The position numbers were made by a program, and so were the translations under genes. Under the pieces are notes generated by a model. The model saw only the letters and a program-made list of their open reading frames with translations, ran no database searches and was not told where the DNA came from. Positions 1 to 7,340 of a stretch of DNA of 10,822 nt are shown here, one piece after another. The DNA lies in the NCBI GenBank assembly GCA_902782885.1, contig CACZOW010000061.1, positions 1 through 10,822 of the forward strand. The letters run 5' to 3'. Origin of the DNA: an uncultured Ruminococcus sp. GTDB taxonomy: Bacteria; Bacillota; Clostridia; UBA1212; UBA1255. Each line of letters opens with the position of its first letter. Within the stretch, counting starts at the first letter, position 1.

Positions 1-325
1 CGCCGTATAGCTGTCCAGCGTGCAGGCCGCGTCGAATTCGGGAATGTCGGGCTGGCCGTCTTTGTGGTACTTCTTCAGCTTGCCGGTGACGGTGATGGTA
101 TCGCCGACTTTAATGACGTCGGCGCCGTTGCCCGCGAGGCGGTAGCACATGATGGGTTTGTCGGTCATGTTGTCCACCACGATGGTAACGGTCACATTTT
201 TGTACTGAGTGCTGTACGCGGTGTCAACCTTGGTGATTACGCCGGTCAGCGTGAAGGTGCCGTCCAGGAAAGCGCCGGGGGCAAGGTCGTAAACGGCGTT
301 GACGATCTCCGCGGGCGTCTTGTAT
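1..325 (-). repeat. OB-like repeat unit 3 of the lipoprotein
   Basis: This DNA encodes the third OB-like unit (about residues 689-796), which reaches the window edge. It is recognisable at the DNA level: the plus-strand strings around 85-115 and 150-200 closely match those near 430-455 and 485-540 of unit 2. It contains the shared features ITKVDT, VTVTIVV, DKPIMCYRLAGNGAD and KVGDTITVTG, and ends in DAAC. It carries a small insertion (HKDGQPDIP) before the last strand. Confidence 0.8.
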
Positions 326-2388
326 TTGTCCGTGTCGTCGGGCTGCGCCTCGCCGCGGGCGTCAATGCTAACCAGCTGGCAGTCCTTGTCGAACTCGCGG
401 GTATCGTTGTAGCGTTTCAGCGTACCGGAGACGGTGATGGAGTCGCCGACTTTAAGCGTTTCCACTCCGTTGCCCTTCATGCAGTAGCACATAACGGGTT
501 TGTCGGTGAAGTCGCCTACCACGATGGTGACGGTAACGTCTTTGTACTGAGAGTTGTACGCGGTGTTGAAGACGGTGATCACGCCGGAGAGGGTGTATGT
601 GCCTTCCAGCGCCTCGCCTTTTTCAAGCTTGTACAGCGCGTCCAGGATCTGCGCGACGGTCTGATCGGGTTTGTCCTCGGTGACCGGGGGCTCTGTTACC
701 GGCGGTTCGGTGACCGGCGGCTGGTCGTTGTCAATGCTCAGCAGCTTGCAGCCGGCGTCAAATTCGAACGTATCGTTGTAGCGCTTGAAGTTGCCCGAAA
801 CGGTGATGCGGTCGCCTTCCTTCAGCGTCTCCGCGCCGGTGCCCGCGAGGCGGTAGCACTGGACCGGTTTGTCCGCCATGTCGCCCACCTGGATCGTAAC
901 GGTGATGTTGCTGAACTGATCGCTCCACGGAGTGTCAACTTTGGTGATCACGCCGGACAGCGTGTACGGGCCTTCCAGTGTGGCGCCTTTTTCAAGACCG
1001 TACAGCAGTTCCACCAGCGCTTCCTGGCTCAGGTCGGAAGGCACGATTCGGATCGCGAATTCTTTTTCGGCCTTGTCGCTGCCGCAGGAGGCGGTAGCTT
1101 TAAGCGTGACGTCGGAGACTTTGGTGCCCACGGTAAGGGTCAGTTTGTTGCCGTCCAGCGCCGCGCCGTCGCCGGTAACGGAATACGTGAAGGAGACGTC
1201 GCTGTACTCGGCGCCGGTGACCGGCAGCTCGATGGTGGTGGTCTTGTCAACAGACGCGGCGACGGACAGCGCGTTCAGTTCGTTGCTGACTTTGTCGGCG
1301 TTGTTGACCTCGGTGGAGGTGACTTTCACAGTGCCCGCGTAGGGGTAGATCTGAGGCGTATTGTACCATGCCACGGAACCCTCGGCGTCAACTACGTAAC
1401 CCACGGCCAGCTGGCTCATCATTTCGGTGTACTCATCCGGAGTGAGGGTATAGGTGTTGTTCAGGAAGATCTTGAGTTCGGTGCCGTTCTTTTCCACGGT
1501 GACGGTGGCTCTCGTGCCGCTGTCTTCGATGCTCTTGATCGTCGCGCCGCTCACGGTGACGGTCATGGCCTGCAGCGGATCCAGCGCGGCGGCCAGGTCG
1601 GCTCTGCCGTCGAACAGGTCGTCAATAGCGATCTTCTTCACTTCCGCGGTGACCGGTTTGCCGGCCGCGTCGGTGACAACGGTGTACGTGCAGCCCGCGC
1701 CCATCTCACGGAAGCCGTTGTAGATGGAAGTGGTGCCGTTGACCAGGACCACGTTGCCGATCGCCAGGTCGGTATCGTACGCGTCCTTCGTCTCGCATTT
1801 GATGCGGTACGCAAAGTAGGCGTGCTGGCCGTCAGCGTCCGCCAGGAAGATGCTGGTGTTCTTGTTGTCCGCGTTGTAGGGATACTTCGCGATGACCGTG
1901 CCTTTGATGTTCATGCTGACGTCTTTGGTGTTTTCCGCCCAGAACGCCCAGGTGGCAACGTCGAAGCCTTTGATGACGTAATCGAATTCAACGCTCTTGC
2001 TGAACTCGCCGCCCTTTACTGTGCCGGTCAGCTTGAAGTTCGTGTCACTGGCGGCCAGCGGATTCACGTTGACCAACGCACGGTCCGGATCGGATGCCGT
2101 ATCAAGCGTAACGAGGCCGTCGCCGCCTTCCAGCGCCCAATCCACCTCCAGATCGAAGCCTTCGTAGTCGGCGAGCTTTTTGGGCATGGTGAACGAGCTG
2201 GCAACGGAGTGATCGCCGCCGGGCTTGTTGAATTCGTACAGCATTGCCGCCGCGTCGTCAACGAGCTGCTGCGTCAGCGCTGTTTTTTTGCCGTCGTCCT
2301 TGCCCTGGTTTTTGTTGTTGTTGCCGCAGCCGGTGAGCACGAGCGTCAGGGCCAGCAGGGCGGCAACGATTGCGAAAATTCTTTTCAT
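1..2388 (-). CDS. Large OB-fold/Ig-like repeat lipoprotein (partial, C-terminus beyond window)
   Basis: The frame is open for 796 codons from ATG at 2388 down to base 1 with no stop, so the C-terminus is missing. The first 21 residues are a lipoprotein signal (basic MKR, hydrophobic stretch, LTGC with Cys21), so the protein should sit on the outer face of the membrane. By eye the order is: Ig-like region (about 45-125), two divergent OB-like regions (about 140-345), a second Ig-like region (about 354-453), then three clearly homologous OB-like repeats (about 457-552, 576-675, 689-796). A Pro-rich linker with three PPVTE units lies between repeats 1 and 2. Each repeat follows LSGVITKVDT..QY..VTVTI.VG..DKP..CYRLAGNG...LKVGD.ITVSG.LK.Y....EFDA.C. 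Similar OB-like modules are known in secreted clostridial lipoproteins and beside nuclease domains as in YhcR. I see no catalytic motif in the visible part. The start is supported by AAGGAG nine bases upstream. It lies 39 bp after the nuclease gene and is probably co-transcribed. The role is inferred: binding of nucleic acid or another polymer. An enzyme domain could lie past the edge. Confidence 0.85.
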   Translation of the reverse strand, partial: MKRIFAIVAALLALTLVLTGCGNNNKNQGKDDGKKTALTQQLVDDAAAMLYEFNKPGGDHSVASSFTMPKKLADYEGFDLEVDWALEGGDGLVTLDTASDPDRALVNVNPLAASDTNFKLTGTVKGGEFSKSVEFDYVIKGFDVATWAFWAENTKDVSMNIKGTVIAKYPYNADNKNTSIFLADADGQHAYFAYRIKCETKDAYDTDLAIGNVVLVNGTTSIYNGFREMGAGCTYTVVTDAAGKPVTAEVKKIAIDDLFDGRADLAAALDPLQAMTVTVSGATIKSIEDSGTRATVTVEKNGTELKIFLNNTYTLTPDEYTEMMSQLAVGYVVDAEGSVAWYNTPQIYPYAGTVKVTSTEVNNADKVSNELNALSVAASVDKTTTIELPVTGAEYSDVSFTYSVTGDGAALDGNKLTLTVGTKVSDVTLKATASCGSDKAEKEFAIRIVPSDLSQEALVELLYGLEKGATLEGPYTLSGVITKVDTPWSDQFSNITVTIQVGDMADKPVQCYRLAGTGAETLKEGDRITVSGNFKRYNDTFEFDAGCKLLSIDNDQPPVTEPPVTEPPVTEDKPDQTVAQILDALYKLEKGEALEGTYTLSGVITVFNTAYNSQYKDVTVTIVVGDFTDKPVMCYCMKGNGVETLKVGDSITVSGTLKRYNDTREFDKDCQLVSIDARGEAQPDDTDKYKTPAEIVNAVYDLAPGAFLDGTFTLTGVITKVDTAYSTQYKNVTVTIVVDNMTDKPIMCYRLAGNGADVIKVGDTITVTGKLKKYHKDGQPDIPEFDAACTLDSYTA
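365..663 (-). repeat. OB-like repeat unit 2 of the lipoprotein
   Basis: Second unit, about residues 576-675. It matches unit 3 strongly (TAYNSQYKDVTVTIVVGDFTDKPVMCY against TAYSTQYKNVTVTIVVDNMTDKPIMCY). It has one extra cysteine (CYC in place of CYR). The close match implies fairly recent internal duplication. Confidence 0.8.
676..720 (-). repeat. Three tandem 15-bp units coding PPVTE
   Basis: Plus-strand blocks 676-690, 691-705 and 706-720 each encode Pro-Pro-Val-Thr-Glu with only third-base differences. This is a short extended linker between OB-like units 1 and 2, typical of spacers in surface proteins. Copy number of such repeats can vary between strains. Confidence 0.9.
735..1020 (-). 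repeat. OB-like repeat unit 1 of the lipoprotein
   Basis: First and most divergent of the three C-terminal units, about residues 457-552. It keeps LSGVITKVDT, VTIQVGDMADKPVQCYRLAGTGAETLKEGDRITVSG and the final FDAGC. It directly follows the second Ig-like region. Confidence 0.78.
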
Positions 2389-2397
2389 TTCACATTG

Positions 2398-2403
2398 CTC
2401 CTT
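2398..2403 (-). promoter_or_regulatory. Ribosome binding site of the repeat lipoprotein
   Basis: On the minus strand AAGGAG lies nine bases before the ATG at 2388. It fixes the start, because the next codons form the expected lipoprotein signal. Confidence 0.8.
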
Positions 2404-2427
2404 AATTAATATATGTCCTTCGGATTA

Positions 2428-3771
2428 TTATTGTACGATCTCCGCGTCTGTCAGCGTGAACAGCTTGATCTGCGGATTGCCCTGGTAGTAGTCGATAACG
2501 CCGTTGACGTTGATCGTTTTGCCCTGGAAGTACGACTCGGTGACAACTTCGCCGTCCACCGTGAGCCGCACCGTGCGCACCGTGACGGTCTTGCCGTCGG
2601 CGGAAGTGCAGGTGAGCGTCATCGCGCCGTTGCTGTCCGTGGTGCTCTTGGTGGTGTAGATGCTCTTCACCGTGAGATTTTCCATACGTACGAAGGTGTT
2701 GGCCAGCGTTTCGTTGCCCAGCAGTTCGTCCGCGGTGATCAGCGTGGGCTTCACTTCCACGTCTTTTTCCAGGATCTGCGTGTCGTCGTCGGTGGGGTTG
2801 ATCAGCGAGAACGAGAGGCCGGACACCTGGAAACCGAAGTTTTCGTTGTCGTCGGCAGTACCGGTGATCTTAAGGCGGTAGCCGGGCACCAGGAATTTAG
2901 GCGCCAGCGGAGCGTAGCCGCCGTACACGTACACGCCGTAGTACTGCTGCGTATCCTCGTCCCATTCCTCTACGTAGATGCCGCCGCCGCTCTCTTTGGT
3001 GACCAGACCTTCGAAGCGGACTTTGATGGCGTTGTACGCGGACTTGTTGGTGACCAGCGCTTTGATCGTGAGCTCCACGGTCTCGCCGTAGTAGAACAGC
3101 GGGTCGTGCTTGCCGGAGTACAGGTTCAGCCGCTCCTGACGCGCGCTGGACAGCGCCGCCATCGCCGTGTCGCCGTAGCGGGTGGAGGAAGTGCTCTTGC
3201 CCATGGCCAGACCGTCCGCCAGCAGTTCGATGTTCAGGTTATGCCAGACGGTCTCGCCGGCGTTGCGGTACCATACCCAGGCCAGGTAGCGGTCGCCGGT
3301 GGAGTCTTTGCCCGCTTCGCCTTCCACGTTGCTCTCCAGCACGATCTGTTCGGCGCCTCTGAGCTTCGTTTTAGTGTAGATGGAGGCGGGTTTGCCCCAG
3401 GGTTCGACTTTGCCCGTGGATTCCGGGGTGTCAATGCCCAGGAACCGGGCCTTGATCACTTCCGTGTGTGATTTGTTCCAGAAATGCACGGTGTCGCCGT
3501 CAATGAACTGTTCCACCGTCACCACGCCGCGTCCGGTCTTGTCGAAGTCGGCGTCAATATCCTTCGTATTGAGCACCACCATCGTGCCGAAGTCGGTAAG
3601 CGACGGGTCGCGCACGTAATCCCATGTCTCTTCTTCGACGTCGGCCGTGGGTGCGGGAACGTCGTTCTTGGGTTTCTTCTTCTTGCAGCCCCACAGCGCC
3701 AGGACCAGCAGCAGTACGAATACTGCTGCCAGCAGGACGCGAAGGAGCCGTTTGGATGACTTGCTTTTCAT
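2428..3771 (-). CDS. Thermonuclease-family (SNase) lipoprotein with C-terminal OB-like domains
   Basis: This 447-residue protein is a predicted surface-anchored, calcium-dependent endonuclease that would cut extracellular DNA or RNA. Residues 1-29 are a signal with a lipobox-like LWGC (Cys29; Trp at -2 is unusual), followed by a Lys-rich stretch. The SNase domain spans about 82-222. It contains FIDGDTVHFW (Asp91, Asp93), RFLGIDTPE (Arg109, Asp114, Glu117) and DRYLAWVW (Arg161), matching by position Asp21, Arg35, Asp40, Glu43 and Arg87 of staphylococcal nuclease. NIELLADGLAM fits the family's NEALVRQGLA helix. All key residues are present, so activity is expected. About 228-325 and 353-447 look like two OB-like domains, as seen in YhcR-type extracellular nucleases. 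GGAGGT lies four bases before the ATG. The gene starts 45 bp after the solute-binding protein gene and ends 39 bp before the OB-repeat lipoprotein, so one transcript is likely. Its link to the importer is inference. Confidence 0.93.
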   Translation of the reverse strand: MKSKSSKRLLRVLLAAVFVLLLVLALWGCKKKKPKNDVPAPTADVEEETWDYVRDPSLTDFGTMVVLNTKDIDADFDKTGRGVVTVEQFIDGDTVHFWNKSHTEVIKARFLGIDTPESTGKVEPWGKPASIYTKTKLRGAEQIVLESNVEGEAGKDSTGDRYLAWVWYRNAGETVWHNLNIELLADGLAMGKSTSSTRYGDTAMAALSSARQERLNLYSGKHDPLFYYGETVELTIKALVTNKSAYNAIKVRFEGLVTKESGGGIYVEEWDEDTQQYYGVYVYGGYAPLAPKFLVPGYRLKITGTADDNENFGFQVSGLSFSLINPTDDDTQILEKDVEVKPTLITADELLGNETLANTFVRMENLTVKSIYTTKSTTDSNGAMTLTCTSADGKTVTVRTVRLTVDGEVVTESYFQGKTINVNGVIDYYQGNPQIKLFTLTDAEIVQ

Positions 3772-3775
3772 GTTG

Positions 3776-3781
3776 ACCTCC
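3776..3781 (-). promoter_or_regulatory. Ribosome binding site of the nuclease gene
   Basis: GGAGGT on the minus strand, four bases before ATG at 3771. The spacing is on the short side. It lies only five bases downstream of the hairpin at 3787-3805, so that hairpin could influence ribosome access. Confidence 0.7.
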
Positions 3782-3786
3782 GATCG

Positions 3787-3805
3787 CGCGGCAGGAAGCG
3801 CCGCG
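3787..3805 (-). other. GC hairpin between binding-protein and nuclease genes
   Basis: Six-base perfect arms CGCGGC and GCCGCG flank a 7-base loop in the 45-bp gap after the solute-binding protein stop codon. No T-run follows on the minus strand, so a classical terminator is not supported. A 3' stabilising stem for the binding-protein message, or a partial read-through attenuator, are the likely uses. Confidence 0.5.
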
Positions 3806-3816
3806 GCTGAGGGTGA

Positions 3817-5256
3817 TTACATCGTAAGGCTGATGCAGCGGTTGACCGCGTCGGAGAACAGTTTCTTCAGTTCGGCCTCGGAAGCGTCTTTGTTCGCGGA
3901 AACGTACGCGATCAGCAGGTTGCCCACCTGGTCGCGGGCGTGGGATGAACCCTCGAACGCGGGAGAAGTGAAGTAGGAATTTTCCTGCTCCATACAAACT
4001 TTAGCGGACAGCGCGGCGATGCCTTCCTTATTGGTGGAGGCGCCGGCCAGGAACTCTTTGTAGGGCTCCAGCTCGAAGGTGGATTTCAGGACCGGAACGT
4101 AACCGGAAGTCATGGAGAACTCAGCCTGGAACTCGGGAGAGGTGAGCAGGAACTTGAGGAACAGCCAGGCGGCGTTGTTCACGTTGGGGTCTTTCTGCAC
4201 GAACATGCAGACGGAGGGACCCTGGGAAATGACTTTCTTGTTGTTGGCATCGGCCTGCGGGATCTGGGCAATACCCACTTCGAAGGGGTAGGAGCCGTCG
4301 TCGCTCTTGCCCGGGCACTGGTAGGTGGCGCCGGCGGAGGAACCGATGGAGATGTAGGAGTGCACGACTTCGCCCTTATCGTTGGCCTGCGTATTGGTGA
4401 ACAGACCGGAGGTGTAGCCGCCGTAGATCGCCTGGGTGGTCATCAGACCGTCCAGCGCCCATGCGCGGAATTTGTCGCAGAATTCAATGTTCGCCGGGTC
4501 GTTGAACAGGAAACGGCCTTCAACGCTTTCCGTCGCTTTGGTGTACGGAGTCTTGAGCTGCTCGGTCATGGTGATGAACCAGTTGGCTTCGGAGTCGTAG
4601 CCCAGCGGCACACTGGTGGGTTCGATCTCTTTGATCTTTTTGATCACGTAATCCAGGGAGGTCGTGTCATTGGCGCCGTTCGGGAACCAGTGATCCGGCA
4701 CGGAGAGGCCGTGGGTATCGAAGAACGTCTTGTTGTAGTACATGACTTCCGTGGATTTGGAGAAAGGCAGGGTGTACATTTTGGACTCGTCGCCGAACTG
4801 CTGGCCTTCTTTGTAGTAGCCGGCAATGAAGTCGCTCTTCTGCGCGTCGGTGAGGCCCACGTCGGGGTCGTTGATGTACACGCTGAGGTCAATGACTTTC
4901 TTGCTGCGCAGGTAGGTGGCAACATGGTCCGGATAGCAGTACGCCAGCGCGGGCTGCTTGCCTACCTGGATCTCGTTCTTGATCTGGTCGCGCACGTCGT
5001 CGTAGCCGCCGATGGACTGCTCGTTGATGGTGATGTTCGGATAAGTCTTGTTGAATTCCGCAATGTATTTCTGCAGCACGCCGCGGAGGTTCGCGCCCAT
5101 GGTGTGATAAAATACGACTTCCACGTCAGCGGTGGGTATTTTATCTCCGTCGATCGTGTAATTCTCGCCGGACTGGGTGTTGCCGATGTTGCAGCCGGTC
5201 AGCAGCGCGCACGCCGCGATCAGCAGGGAGAGGGTCAAAGCAATTAGTTTTTTCAT
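3817..5256 (-). CDS. ABC transporter extracellular solute-binding lipoprotein (family 1, UgpB-like)
   Basis: This 479-residue protein would be the substrate receptor of the importer encoded upstream. The signal is MKKLIALTLSLLIAACALLTGC, lipidated at Cys22. The mature N-terminus begins with a strand and helix typical of family 1 (VEVVFYHTMG...YIAEFNKTYPNITI, about 45-78). The hinge-region motif LPFSKSTEVMYYNKTFF is at about 163-179. The C-lobe segment SQGPSVCMFVQ..NNAAWLFLKFLLTSPEFQ...SGYVPV lies around 343-390. The latter two recall glycerol-3-phosphate binding protein UgpB (PFNSSTP.LYYNK and GG...F..KTGYLPI), but other sugar-binding members share them, so substrate is open. An in-frame upstream extension exists, but the ATG at 5256 is chosen because AAGGAG lies seven bases before it and the signal peptide starts there. 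It follows the second permease by 70 bp, the widest gap in the cluster, and that gap holds a hairpin. This is common where the receptor is made in excess over the membrane parts. Confidence 0.93.
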   Translation of the reverse strand: MKKLIALTLSLLIAACALLTGCNIGNTQSGENYTIDGDKIPTADVEVVFYHTMGANLRGVLQKYIAEFNKTYPNITINEQSIGGYDDVRDQIKNEIQVGKQPALAYCYPDHVATYLRSKKVIDLSVYINDPDVGLTDAQKSDFIAGYYKEGQQFGDESKMYTLPFSKSTEVMYYNKTFFDTHGLSVPDHWFPNGANDTTSLDYVIKKIKEIEPTSVPLGYDSEANWFITMTEQLKTPYTKATESVEGRFLFNDPANIEFCDKFRAWALDGLMTTQAIYGGYTSGLFTNTQANDKGEVVHSYISIGSSAGATYQCPGKSDDGSYPFEVGIAQIPQADANNKKVISQGPSVCMFVQKDPNVNNAAWLFLKFLLTSPEFQAEFSMTSGYVPVLKSTFELEPYKEFLAGASTNKEGIAALSAKVCMEQENSYFTSPAFEGSSHARDQVGNLLIAYVSANKDASEAELKKLFSDAVNRCISLTM

Positions 5257-5263
5257 AAACAGG

Positions 5264-5269
5264 CTCCTT
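5264..5269 (-). promoter_or_regulatory. Ribosome binding site of the solute-binding protein
   Basis: AAGGAG on the minus strand with seven bases to ATG 5256. It decides the start against longer in-frame alternatives reaching into the permease gene. Confidence 0.85.
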
Positions 5270-5293
5270 TTAGTGTTACGTTTGGTTTTGTAT

Positions 5294-5314
5294 TGACAAC
5301 TCCCGCGAAGGGAG
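5294..5314 (-). promoter_or_regulatory. Hairpin and possible weak promoter before the binding-protein gene
   Basis: In the 70-bp gap after the second permease, 5300-5314 forms CTCCC-TTCGC-GGGAG on the minus strand (5-base arms, 5-base loop). Directly after it comes TTGTCA (5294-5299), a fair -35, but the best -10 (TAACAC) is only about 15 bases further. The hairpin could stop 3' decay or partly terminate the upstream message. The separate promoter is only a possibility. Confidence 0.35.
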
Positions 5315-5326
5315 CCGCGAGCAGGT

Positions 5327-6295
5327 TTAACCCTTGATGCCGCTTCTCGAAACGCCGCGCATGATGTATTTGCGCAGGAACACGAAGACGAGGAACAGGG
5401 GGACGGATACGATGGCAACGGCGGCCATCTGGGCAGGGTAGTTGGTCTCGTTGTTGGGCAATATGAAGCTGGCGCCGCGCAGACCGTTGGTGATGAGCTG
5501 GTGCGCTTCGTCGTTGGCAACCAGTCTTGGCCAGATGTACGCGTTCCAGGCGCCCATCATCTTCAGGATCGTGATGGTGATGATCGTTGACACCGAGAGG
5601 GGCAGCATCACTTTCCACAGATACTTGAAGTCGCTGGTGCCGTCGACCTTTGCCGCCAGATACAGCTCGTTGGGTATCTGCAGGAACGTCTGGCGCAGCA
5701 GGTAGATGTAGAACACGCTCACCAGCATCGGGACGATCAGGACCGTGAATGTGTGTGTGATATCCAGCGCGGAGATCGGCTGGCTGATGAACGGCAGTTT
5801 GCCCGAAACGGTAAGGTAGTTGGTGATGGTGTACAGTTCGCCGGGCACCATCATCGTTGCCATCAGCAGGCCGAACACGACGTTTTTGCCCTTGAACTGC
5901 AGCCGCGCGAAGGCAAACGCCGAGAGCACGGTCACGATCAGGGACAATACCGTGGATATCGTTCCCACCAGCAGCGTGTGCAGGAACAGGTCTTTAAGGT
6001 TTGCCTGGCTGAACGCGGTGGCAAAGTTCTGGAAGAACAGTTTGTGCGGCCACAGCGTGGGCACGTTGGCGCGGTATTCCTCCATCGTCTTCAGGGACGA
6101 AATGACCATCCAGTAGAAGGGGAAGATCACGATCAGCGCCATCACGGTCAGGAACAGGTAGGTGATCAGATAGCGTACGACTTTAAATACTTTTTGCCTG
6201 CGGGCGGCGGCTCCGACGTCGAGCTCATCCGGAACGTTCAGCGGGCTGGCCGCGGCAGTGTCGTTGATAATGGTTTTATTATTGTCATCAGTCAT
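5327..6295 (-). CDS. ABC sugar-type transporter permease 2 (MalG/UgpE-like)
   Basis: This 322-residue membrane protein is one of two channel-forming subunits of the importer. A hydrophilic N-terminus of about 36 residues is followed by hydrophobic segments at about 41-64, 104-128, 138-160, 180-200, 233-252 and 290-308, the six-helix pattern of the MalG group. The cytoplasmic EAA loop that docks on the ATPase is at about 210-234 (ELYLAAKVDGTSDFKYLWKV, then MLPL), close to the consensus EAA...DGA.......LPL. WNAYIWPRLVAN (about 250-261) resembles the WNQYLWPLL stretch of UgpE. The C-terminal GVSRSGIKG ending is typical of the group. The start at 6295 has GAGGTG five bases upstream. That site overlaps the stop of the first permease (9-base gap), so translation is probably coupled. 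Function as a family-1 importer permease is sure; substrate is not. Confidence 0.95.
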   Translation of the reverse strand: MTDDNNKTIINDTAAASPLNVPDELDVGAAARRQKVFKVVRYLITYLFLTVMALIVIFPFYWMVISSLKTMEEYRANVPTLWPHKLFFQNFATAFSQANLKDLFLHTLLVGTISTVLSLIVTVLSAFAFARLQFKGKNVVFGLLMATMMVPGELYTITNYLTVSGKLPFISQPISALDITHTFTVLIVPMLVSVFYIYLLRQTFLQIPNELYLAAKVDGTSDFKYLWKVMLPLSVSTIITITILKMMGAWNAYIWPRLVANDEAHQLITNGLRGASFILPNNETNYPAQMAAVAIVSVPLFLVFVFLRKYIMRGVSRSGIKG

Positions 6296-6300
6296 GGCGG

Positions 6301-6306
6301 CACCTC
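6301..6306 (-). promoter_or_regulatory. Ribosome binding site overlapping the permease 1 stop
   Basis: GAGGTG on the minus strand shares its first two bases with the TGA stop of permease 1 (6305-6307) and lies five bases before the ATG of permease 2. The overlap suggests coupled translation and equal amounts of the two permeases. Confidence 0.75.
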
Positions 6307-7330
6307 AATAGTGAACAGTTCTCTTGCTGACCAGGCCGTTGATCGCCGTGACAATGAGAATTATTCCGAACAGTATCAGCGAAGCGGCGGAGGCAACACC
6401 GGTCTTCCAGTAAGGCAGCATCTTGTACACGAAACCGACGATGGTGTTCATCTGTCCTTCGCTGCCGGCGGGGCCCATGGTCTCTCCGAATATACCTACG
6501 ATGCTGGAGTATTCTTTGAATCCGCCGATGAAGGAGGTGATGATCACGTACGCCAGCATGGGGGATACGAGCGGGATGGTGATCCGGAAGAAGGTGCGGA
6601 TCTTGGAGGTGCTGTCGATCTTGGCGGCTTCGTAGTATTGCTTGTTGACGTTCTGCAGACCGCCCAGCAGTACCAGGATCTTGAAAGGCAGCGCGTTCCA
6701 GACGATGTACGTGCATACCACGAACATGTTGGCGCCCCAGCTGGAACCGACGTTGACAAAATTGACCGGATCGGCTCCGAACAGGCCGATGAAGCGGTTG
6801 ATGACCGCCTCGGTCTGTACCAGGTCGCCGACGGCAACGCGGTTGAACACCACTTTGAAGACCATGCCGATGGCAATGGCGTTGGTGACGTAAGGCAGGA
6901 AGAAGATAGTCTGGAACATCCGCTGCAGCGGCTTGATCGAGTTGAGCGCCACCGCGATCAGCAGCGCCAGCGTCGTGGAGATCGGCACCGTGATGACGCA
7001 GAGCAGCACCGTGTTTTTGAGGCACTGCTTGAAGTCAACGAAGTTGACGACGGTCTTGAAGTTGCGGAAACCGACCTGATACGCGGTGGTGAAGCCGTCG
7101 GAAGTGTAGCCGTTCAGCAGCGCCATGCGGAAGGTATTGATCAGCGGGTAAAAGGAGAATATCAGCAGCAGTATCAGCGCGGGCGCCAGATAGACCCAGG
7201 CTTTGTACTGGTTGCGGTCTCCGATGTCGCGGCTGGTATTGACCCTGTGCACGATGTAGCGGTTCTGCGCCGCCGCGGCCGGGTCGCTGTGCACCAGCTC
7301 CAGGACTTCATTGTCCGATAGTTTTTCCAT
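6305..7330 (-). CDS. ABC sugar-type transporter permease 1 (MalF/UgpA-like)
   Basis: This 341-residue protein is the partner permease. A charged N-terminal tail of about 42 residues precedes membrane segments at about 44-66, 104-128, 139-162, 198-222, 256-276 and 310-332. The ATPase-docking loop is at about 231-258 (YYEAAKIDSTSKIRTFFRI, then TIPL). The usual DGA is replaced by DST; the EAA and LP anchors remain. FFLPYV (143-148) is a common mark of the MalF/UgpA group. The loop between helices 3 and 4 is somewhat expanded (about 163-197). The gene starts 9 bases after the ATPase stop with AGGTGG four bases upstream, overlapping that stop. Its own end is linked to permease 2 in the same way. 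Confidence 0.95.
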   Translation of the reverse strand: MEKLSDNEVLELVHSDPAAAAQNRYIVHRVNTSRDIGDRNQYKAWVYLAPALILLLIFSFYPLINTFRMALLNGYTSDGFTTAYQVGFRNFKTVVNFVDFKQCLKNTVLLCVITVPISTTLALLIAVALNSIKPLQRMFQTIFFLPYVTNAIAIGMVFKVVFNRVAVGDLVQTEAVINRFIGLFGADPVNFVNVGSSWGANMFVVCTYIVWNALPFKILVLLGGLQNVNKQYYEAAKIDSTSKIRTFFRITIPLVSPMLAYVIITSFIGGFKEYSSIVGIFGETMGPAGSEGQMNTIVGFVYKMLPYWKTGVASAASLILFGIILIVTAINGLVSKRTVHY

Positions 7331-7334
7331 ACTG

Positions 7335-7340
7335 CCACCT
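7335..7340 (-). promoter_or_regulatory. Ribosome binding site overlapping the ATPase stop
   Basis: AGGTGG on the minus strand begins at the last base of the ATPase TGA codon and lies four bases before permease 1 ATG (7330). This is the same junction design (TGAGGTG) as at 6301-6307. Confidence 0.75.

Noticed and set aside
64..2409. Very long plus-strand open frame opposite the repeat lipoprotein
   Set aside because: It is the antisense shadow of a GC-rich gene. The minus frame has a proper signal peptide, ribosome site and repeats; the plus frame yields compositionally odd sequence with no recognisable domain.
2404..2436. Separate promoter for the repeat lipoprotein (TACAAT and TATATT are present)
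   Set aside because: No acceptable -35 lies at 16-18 bases from either hexamer. The 39-bp gap favours read-through from the nuclease gene.
5753..7321. Plus-strand open frame of 522 codons across the permease genes
   Set aside because: It runs antisense to both permeases and their junction. Its His/Asp/Arg/Val-rich product is typical of antisense frames in this base composition.
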